DNA of 64,000 nucleotides. Origin: Perca fluviatilis. Its lineage: Eukaryota > Chordata > Actinopteri > Perciformes > Percidae. The notes under the pieces were generated by a model. It saw only the letters and a program-made list of their open reading frames with translations, was not told where the DNA came from and searched no databases. Location of the stretch: positions 36,692,665 through 36,756,664 of the forward strand of contig NC_053112.1 of NCBI RefSeq assembly GCF_010015445.1, written 5' to 3'. A program made the position numbers and the translations under genes. Positions 57,414 through 64,000 of the stretch are shown here, piece after piece; within the stretch, counting starts at the first letter, position 1, and every line of letters begins with the position of its first letter.

Positions 57414-57582
57414 CTGGAGAGAGAAGACACTGAGTGACATTGTGATCTGGTGTAATGGAGCAGGGATGTTATCATGGGCTCTGTACCTCCCTCTATACTG
57501 TACCTTTATATACAGAGTTGTTGACAAGAAGCGGTAGATGATGATAATTGTAACATTTCAAACTGACTTGAAAAATGTATGT

Positions 57583-58215
57583 TTAAAGGAGACCTGTTAT
57601 TTACCGTTTTCAGGTTCTTCCTTGTATTCTTTCATTGTTTCAACTAGAACATGTTTACATGCTCTAAAAAACACTTTATTGTTCTCATACTGCCCATGGC
57701 TGCTGCACCTGTATCCCCCCTTTGTCTGAGACAGTTAGCTCTGATTGGTCAGTTTTTCCTGATCTCCGGAGTCTCAGCATCTGTGCTCTGCTGTCGCTGC
57801 CTCTGTACGGTCCGTACTGAGTATATAGCAGCGATAAAGTCTTCTAAACCAGATATTACACGACCGGACAAGTTCCAGCAGGAATAAAAAATAGAAACCC
57901 GGCTCGGTATGACACGATACGGAGTAGAAAAAAACTGTTGAAACCGGAGCATTCAGAACAGTGGGAAATCTGAGGTTTGGGCTCACAGGGATTTCTTTTA
58001 AATACGTTTACCTCATTATTTGAAGCTTTGGCCACATTTAACATGAACATCCCACATTGTAACATTATACTAGATATGACAGGAAATACAGAAAAGCCTA
58101 ATAGGTGTCCATTAATCACACAACGTGTGCATTTAATAACAGAGTATACACCTGGGATCCCAAAGAAGGGAAATGATGATGACAGACAAGGGACATATCC
58201 TATCAAATGACTCAA
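57583..58215. mobile_element. AAAGGAGACCT-type repeat, partial
   Basis: Begins TAAAGGAGACCTGTTATTTA and contains AGAACATGTTTACATGCT, also present near 56,365-56,385. The right border is unclear. Confidence 0.55.
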
Positions 58216-58374
58216 ACACAAACATTAGTGTTTTGTGGTTTGATGTAACATAATTGTGCTGTCATTTGGGCTACGACTCTCTAGAGAAAGATATTTAGTT
58301 CTACAGAGAGCATCCTGGTTGTGGTTAAATGTTCTAGCAGTCCAAAGTTGATGATCATTATCATTTATTAAAGT

Positions 58375-58800
58375 TCATTCTTCTCAAACAAGCCAGTCCA
58401 CGCGGACAGAAGCTGCCCAGGGCGGGATGCTGCCTCCTAGGGGTTCGGAGGAGCTGCCGCATGTCCATCCCCTCAGAGGGGGTCAAAGTGCTGCAGGAGA
58501 GCCCAGCTATGCTGCCCCTATCACCCAGAGCCCCCGCTCCCAGTGGGCCCCTGACAGCCAAAGTCCTGTGGCCCAGGGGATCCGGTAAGCGACTGGGAAG
58601 GGGGAGGCTGGTTTGAGGCCTCTCCACCGCCCCCTGCAGGGGGGTTAAGGAAGGGCGTGCAGCAGAGGGAGGGGATGGGAGGGGAGGATCCGGGTCTGCA
58701 GGACGAAGGGGGTCCCGGCAGTCACAACACAGGATGCATGCAAGGAGGGGTCGCAGGGATCTGAGACATGCAGAGGGGATTGCACAAACATACATAGGCA
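58375..58800. other. Unexplained GC-rich block with an open frame
   Basis: A sharply bounded GC- and purine-rich segment inside an AT-rich rims1 intron. The minus strand has a 146-codon open frame (58,361-58,801) that is rich in proline, leucine and arginine, and the plus strand is also partly open. I recognise no domain. It could be part of an unrecognised transposable element, a retroposed fragment or a chance open frame caused by base composition. There is no splice evidence linking it to rims1. Confidence 0.4.
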
Positions 58801-59694
58801 CAGAAAACAGGGGTCAAATGTAACCAAAAAATGCCAAACAATAGTGTACAAAATGCGTAAAATGTGTGTAACATATATAAAAATATCAGTTTTTGAATAT
58901 TTGTTGTTTTTGACTTTTTTTAAAAGATGGACTGCAACTAAACTAATGCCCAGCAATATTTTGTCATTACATTTTTTTTAAAGATATCAGCAAGAAAAAG
59001 TACCTTTTGTGGGGTTATATTCTGAAAAGGTCAACCTTTTGAAATCCCATTTTCACCCAACGGCAAGTGATTCTAATTATATTATGCAAACAAATACAAC
59101 GATTACAATGATTTAAGTAAAAAAGCTGACGTGAGCATCGTCCAGTGAATTATATGAAATTGACAAGGAGCAGTGTATCAGACATAAAGGCATATCAAGC
59201 AGGCGGGATTTAAGGGTGATTTAAGGGTGAAGAACATAGGGAACAGAAGAACACGTAAGAAGGGTCGCACTGTCAATGCCACCTCTGTTTCCATTCATCT
59301 GTTTGTTCTCAGTCACTTCCATAACCTATCACCAAACTGGCCTGAAGCAGATGGGAACGTATCCACTGAATACAGATATTAATATCCCACTCTGAGGGAG
59401 AACTAACCTGAGGGCAGACGTCCTTGTACATCCTTGGATTATTAAATCCTTCCCCCTGTCTCTCTAAAAACTGACCTCCTGTCTGAATTACTGTAGAGAG
59501 AAAGAGCATTACAGGCCTTCTGAAACTGAAGCTTTTTTTTATTTTAAATTCAAATTTGCATTTTACTGTTCACTGATCCCGTTACTGTATGTTTGAGTGT
59601 CCACATACTTTTGGCCATATGTTTGTGATAGTGCTTGTTTTTTTCAAATTAATGTTCAATAAAGAAGAAAATCTCTTTTTTTCTGTCAAACAAG

Positions 59695-59882
59695 TCCCCA
59701 CTGTCTCTTTCACTCTGTCTCTTTCTCTTCTCTCTCTCTCTCTCTCGCTCTCTGTCTCCCTCTCTCTCTCTTTCACTCTGTCTCTCTCTCTGTCCTGCTC
59801 CCTCTGTCTCTCTCTCTCTCTCTGTGTTCCTCCCTGTCTCCCTCTCTCTTTCACTCTGTCGCTCTCTCTGTCCTGCTCCTTC

Positions 59883-59917
<35 letters not shown>

Positions 59918-60122
59918 TCCTCCCTGTCTCCCTCTCTCTTTCACTCTGTCTCTCTCTCTGTCCTGCTCCCTCTGTCTCTCTCTGTGTTCCTCCCTGTCTC
60001 CCTCTCTCTTTCACTCTATCGCTCTCTCTGTCCTGCTCCCTCTCTCTTTCACTCTCTCTTTTTCACTTTCTCTCTCTCTCTCTGTCCTGCTCCCTCTCTC
60101 TCTCTCTCTCTGTCTGTCTCAA
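59695..60122. repeat. CT-rich compound array with higher-order units
   Basis: CT dinucleotide runs interleaved with recurring phrases TGTCCTGCTCC, GTGTTCCTCCCTGTCTCCC and TTTCACTCTGTC. These repeat at irregular intervals of roughly 50-90 bases. All open frames over it are low-complexity. Confidence 0.93.
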
Positions 60123-60533
60123 ATTTCAAATTGCTTTATTGGCATGGATGTCAGAAAAACAATATTGCCAAAGGATCAAGGATAATACAATTCAATAATG
60201 ATTAGATGAGAAAAAATACATACATACAATTCATTGAGTAAACTAAAATATCTCTCTCTCCCTCTCTCTGTCTCTCGTTTTCCCACATACTCTCTGTCCC
60301 TCTCTCTCACCTCCGACTCTAGAAAGTGTGCCAAAGGCCGTGGGGCTGTGCTTTTCTTACGCTCCGTTTGGATTGATCTGTGGTGAGGCCATAAAGAGGG
60401 GGGGCTCTCTCTCTCCTCGTCCCAGACCTCCATACATTAGCCAGCTAATAAGCTGCACTCCATCACCTCTGGGCCAGCTGAGGACTGCTGGGATAGGCTC
60501 ATTTGTCCCTGTCAGCGCACTGCTACTGGTCAG

Positions 60534-60534
<1 letters not shown>

Positions 60535-60607
<73 letters not shown>
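60535..60607. repeat. (GT)n microsatellite
   Basis: Uninterrupted GT run of about 70 bases. Confidence 0.98.
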
Positions 60608-60609
<2 letters not shown>

Positions 60610-61689
60610 ACAGAAAGAGAACAGGAGTTTTTATTTGTATCTACCCTTTAGTTATTGATTTCTTGATAGATTTTTTCTGCAAATGTTTAGTTTAGGTGTT
60701 ATTTCATTTTGAATTATGGTTTTACATTTGTTAGTGTTGCATTGTTAGCGATTTTTTGCTTAAAAAAAAAAATCTACAGTAATTTATTGATATATTCCTC
60801 AGAAAATGTTTAATGCTGCATAAAGAAAAGCTATCAAGCTGAAAATAATTCATGCAGATTTAAAATAAAGTATTTTTTATTCATAAGAAGAGTTTATTTA
60901 ATTTGATCTTAACTAAGTCGTGTTAACATTTTTATTTCAGAAATGCTGTTTAACACCTAATGTATATGGCCATTCAGAGTTCCACCTTCATCAAGCCGGG
61001 GGACTTTTGGGAGAATAAATCAGTGGTTAAAATGAAATGGTTAAGTTAAAAACAACTGCATCCTACAGTTTCCATAATGCAAAATGATTGCATACAATGC
61101 AATACAAGTTGGAGCTGACCTCTGACCTTCCTTGGAGGATGCAAGCAAAAAAATAAATAACTTTCATACAAAGATAATTGCTGCCATTAAAAAACTTCCG
61201 TCGAGTTTTGGGGGATTTAGGGGATTCTATCTTGCGAGAAGTGAACTGGTTGTACAGTAAGAAGATGGATGGTCTGCCAGCATCTGTCAATTCCCCATTT
61301 GGGATCTGTGGCTCTTTACCTGGACTCCCTGGTGTCCCCGGCTACAGTGTGTCTCCTGCGGTTCAACTCGGCAGAGAAACGTCTCTTTCCTGTCGACCTC
61401 CTCCTCTCCTCCTCTCCATTCACCCCCCACGAGATCCTCCTGTCTTTTTTCTCCTCCTCTAATGACTTGGATCTGAGTTCAGTTTGTTTGGATTTTCACC
61501 ATTCAGTGTGTGTTTTTACGTGCGTGTGTGTGTGTGTGTGTGTGAGGAGAGAGGAGATAGAGCACGCAGGAGGACAGAAACATGCAGCATGCATAATTAA
61601 AACAGAAAGACACACATTGTGATTAGCATGCATATAAAACAGGGCCGGCCCGTGGCAAAGGCAGTATATATAAATGGAAAAAGCAACTT

Positions 61690-62367
61690 AGGCTACGTTC
61701 ACACCGCAAGTCTTAATGCCTAATTTGGATTTTTTGCTCAGATCAGATTTTTTTTGGGGGGCTGTTCACATGACCTTTTAAAATGTGGCCTATATCAGAT
61801 TCCAGTGTGAACTGTTTGCGGTTTCGAACTGACCCGCATGCCCAAAAGACCAACAACAATGACACTAAAGTTAGGGAGGTTATGGAGGAAGTATTTTCGC
61901 TTTTATTTCAAAATGTTTGTGTAATGGCAGCCATTAATGAGCAGGTGCTGAGGAGGAGACGGTTACGCTATGATCCTTCTAGTTTTGATTGAATTTAAAT
62001 ATCTCCCCATACACTAATTAGGTCTAACACCTCCCTCTCCCTCCATTGACTTGCTCCATCACTGTCAAGTTTTTAATGTTACTGTCTGTGTCCAGGGCTA
62101 ACTGCCGCCGGTGCATAATTGTGAGACATGTTGATGTAGATTGACGTAAAAGTCGCATCAAATCCTCCTTGGATGCGGCTGCATTGAAAAAAATCTGATC
62201 TGGGTCTGATTCAGGACCACATATGGAAGTGGCCTGAATCTGATGTGAAAAAAATCTGATCTGGGCAAGATTTGAGTGTTCACACTACTTCTGAAGAAGT
62301 CTGACCTGGTCACTTGACCCCAAGAGAAAAGATTTGGGCCACTTTTGCCTGCAGTCTGAACGTAGCC
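61690..62367. mobile_element. MITE with GGCTACGTTCACAC ends
   Basis: Left GGCTACGTTCACACCGCAAG and right GCAGTCTGAACGTAGCC are inverted repeats. The inner part carries several AAATCTGATCTGGG and ATCAGATT words in both orientations. No clear target duplication was found. Confidence 0.8.
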
Positions 62368-62577
62368 AAAGACGCCGAAGAAAAAAACTAAACAAAAACA
62401 AAAACAGCTGAAATTTTGCCTAGGGCACCAAATTGGTTGGGGCCAGCTCTGACATAAGATATAACAACCAGTCACCCAAACATTTAAAAACTGACTGTAT
62501 GTGGACGGACGACTGAAATCCACAGAAGCTTTAACATCTAAAACTGAACACCTGACCAGTAGCTAATGACGACTGAC

Positions 62578-62738
62578 CTGAGTCGTCCTCCGGGGCGTTC
62601 TGATTGGATGGACATGTAGCTGGTGCTACTGAGGCGAGAGGCACTGCTGGCACGGGAGAGGGCCGACACGTCGCTCATATCGCTGTCTGACGATCTGGCC
62701 GACATGTTGTCGCTGCTTCGCCTCTGTTCTGCGTACAT
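62578..62738 (-). CDS. rims1: RIM1 exon, serine-rich linker
   Basis: This 161-base exon starts in phase 0 after a CCCCTAG acceptor and ends at a GTCAGT donor with two bases (AG) of a split codon. It encodes 53 residues including DNMSARSSDSDMSDVSALSR and SSASRLSSTSYMS. The motif SSDSD-SDVSA-SR-SSASR-SST is highly conserved between RIM1 and RIM2, and here differs from the mammalian form only in a few positions. The segment is predicted to be disordered and serine-rich, so phosphorylation is likely but not demonstrated by the sequence. Confidence 0.93.
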
Positions 62739-62917
62739 CTAGGGGCAGAAACGAAGGGGCAGGGGGTGGGAGAGAAATGAGTTGATTGAGCTCAAAATTA
62801 TGATGAAAAATAGACATACAGTATATCATTTATCAAGCGGAGGTGGAGGAGGAGGAGGAGGAGGAGGAGGAGGAGGAGGGGATCCGAAGCAGGACTGGAA
62901 AAGGTTTAGATGCTGAC
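62739..62917 (-). other. rims1: rims1 intron (179 bp)
   Basis: Short intron with a GTCAGC donor and a CCCCTAG acceptor. It contains a (GGA)n run at about 62,838-62,880 on the plus strand, which is CCT-rich on the transcribed strand and so may act as an extended pyrimidine tract. Confidence 0.8.
62838..62880. repeat. (GGA)n microsatellite
   Basis: Purine-rich triplet run inside the 179-bp rims1 intron. Confidence 0.95.
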
Positions 62918-63012
62918 CTCCCGTTTGGTCTTGAGGTCCGTCTCTGGGTCGTGGGAGGCTGAAGGCCGGTAGGAATGTACTTTCATCTGCAGCTGCCGGG
63001 CTCGCTCCTCTA
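62918..63012 (-). CDS. rims1: RIM1 exon, inter-C2 linker (first rims1 exon in window)
   Basis: This 95-base exon is bounded by a TTGCAG acceptor and a GAG|GTCAGC donor. It starts with the last two bases of a split codon and then encodes 31 residues beginning EERARQLQMKVHSYRP and ending LKTKRE, phase 0. It matches the EER-RQ-K-KVH segment after the C2A domain of RIM1/RIM2, a low-complexity linker that varies through alternative splicing in mammals. Exons for the zinc finger, PDZ and C2A domains must lie beyond 64 kb. The next intron is only 179 bases. Confidence 0.85.
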
Positions 63013-64000
63013 CTGCAAGGGCTGAGACAAAGGGAAAAACCTTCACATGGGGAAAATAATTAACAAACAAATAAATAAATCACAAAAGAGATTTATCCTG
63101 CATGCCGGCCCCACATGGTTGTGCTGGTTATGGGCGCTTGCGGGGCGACTATTGCTCACCTCCTGGGAGCCCTCCCTAGTCCCCCCTCCACCCCTTTTTT
63201 ATCACTACTATTATTATTATTGAAATATTTTTTTAAGTTCAGTATCCACATTACGGTAGTCATTTACATTGACTTAAACTATAATTAGTAAGTACTATGC
63301 CTTATTTTCTTCTCTTTATTTAACCAATTGATCCTATGTATTGTTATTTTTTTTTTATTTTCTCTTCTACATCTTTCACTGTCTTCCCCTCCCAATCCCA
63401 ATAATTCTATAATTCAACTTAATTCTTCAGTGTTACTGTCTGTTTTTTATACCACTATGACCCCTATGATTTGTGTCCCTTGTCATTGTTTGATGTTGTT
63501 ATTTATTAATAAAAATAAAAATAAAATAAAAAAAGAAAGATATAGAGAAAGAAAACCAGGAAAAAGAAATCATGTACAGCAGTTTGTTCCCAATAAGAGA
63601 GACTACAGGGAGTATCTTGTAGATGCAGGATCTGGTTTCTGACACTAGATGGAGCATGATGTGCACTGATGGCACACAAGTGCCCTCGTGACGAATGCTA
63701 CAGTAGGAGAGTCAGACACAAATGCTTACAGTCAACCTGGGAACAAATATAATTAGCTTCTGAGTTGTGTTTGGGATGATAAGCTGTCTATCTACACCTG
63801 TGATTGACGGTACATTAAGATTCTCTACATTAAACGCCGCCCATCTGGTAGCTATACGTCAGCTAAAACGAGCAATGCATATTCTTTTTAAATGCTGTTT
63901 GACTCAGGACAACTGTGAAGAGTTTGGGGTTTTGGTTGTGAGGCCCATGTATTACTGTTGCATGAGTAAAGAACTATCAAATGATATTTCTGTGGATACA
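63013..64000 (-). other. rims1: rims1 intron (partial, runs off the right edge)
   Basis: Intron upstream of the first rims1 exon in the window, ending at the CTTGCAG acceptor. It is AT-rich with T and A runs. No further exon was recognised up to the right edge. Confidence 0.7.

Larger units (their letters stand above)
57414..62577 (-). other. rims1: rims1 intron (5.2 kb)
   Basis: Intron between the serine-rich exon and the KKRRSS exon. It contains a fragment of an AAAGGAGACCT-type repeat (57,583-58,215), an unexplained GC-rich block (58,375-58,800), a long CT array (59,695-60,122), a (GT)n array (60,535-60,607), a shorter GT run (about 61,521-61,543) and a MITE (61,690-62,367). I saw no extra exon, though short alternative exons could be missed. 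Confidence 0.75.

Noticed and set aside
59589..60185. Open frames of 198 and 124 codons rich in S, L and C
   Set aside because: They are translations of the CT-rich array, with no unique sequence long enough to support a protein.
61783..61992. A 69-codon frame ending RRRRLRYDPSSFD inside a MITE
   Set aside because: It is too short, has no recognised domain, and the element ends suggest a non-autonomous MITE.

Overview
The window is vertebrate genomic DNA, almost certainly from a ray-finned (teleost) fish. The coding sequence sits in short exons with GT/AG introns. Everything between them is packed with short interspersed elements of types familiar from fish genomes: hAT-like and piggyBac-like MITEs, Tc1-like elements, tRNA-derived SINEs, LINE remnants, long inverted-repeat elements, and long CA, GATA and CT microsatellites. 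I could not identify the species.

Two genes are present, both on the minus strand. From about 63.0 kb down to 40.9 kb lie eight exons that form the 3' half of a RIM active-zone scaffold gene, best identified as rims1. They encode about 395 residues, from the region after C2A through the whole C2B domain to the stop codon. All reading-frame phases match across the exon joins. The earlier exons (zinc finger, PDZ, C2A) lie beyond the right edge. Downstream, at 25.6-26.0 kb, is the first coding exon of a KCNQ5 (Kv7.5) potassium channel gene, with a CpG-rich upstream region. The rest of kcnq5 lies beyond the left edge, so 1-25.6 kb is its first intron. RIMS1 followed by KCNQ5 in the same orientation is also the human 6q13 order, which supports both identifications.

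Layout: 1-25.6 kb, kcnq5 intron 1, full of transposable elements. These include a decayed Tc1-like transposase, several hAT-type MITEs with 8-bp target duplications, two TTAA-flanked MITEs, a 1.05-kb foldback element and a 19-copy 46-bp minisatellite. 25.6-26.5 kb, kcnq5 exon 1 and its probable promoter. 26.5-36.7 kb, intergenic DNA with a roughly 690-bp GATA-type array, a LINE reverse-transcriptase fragment, SINEs and a composite hAT/foldback element. 36.7-40.9 kb, candidate rims1 3' untranslated region. 40.9-63.0 kb, rims1 exons and introns; the introns hold further foldback elements, a Tc1-like element, a 28-bp minisatellite that grew inside a MITE, and a CT-rich array.

The two genes act in neurons: RIM1 organises vesicle release sites at the presynaptic active zone, and Kv7.5 carries M-type potassium current. 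Nothing in the sequence suggests shared function beyond conserved neighbourhood. I found no convincing new gene system. The unusual material is in the repeats: nested and palindromic elements, minisatellites growing from single units inside MITEs, and a MITE sitting 18 bases from a rims1 splice acceptor.
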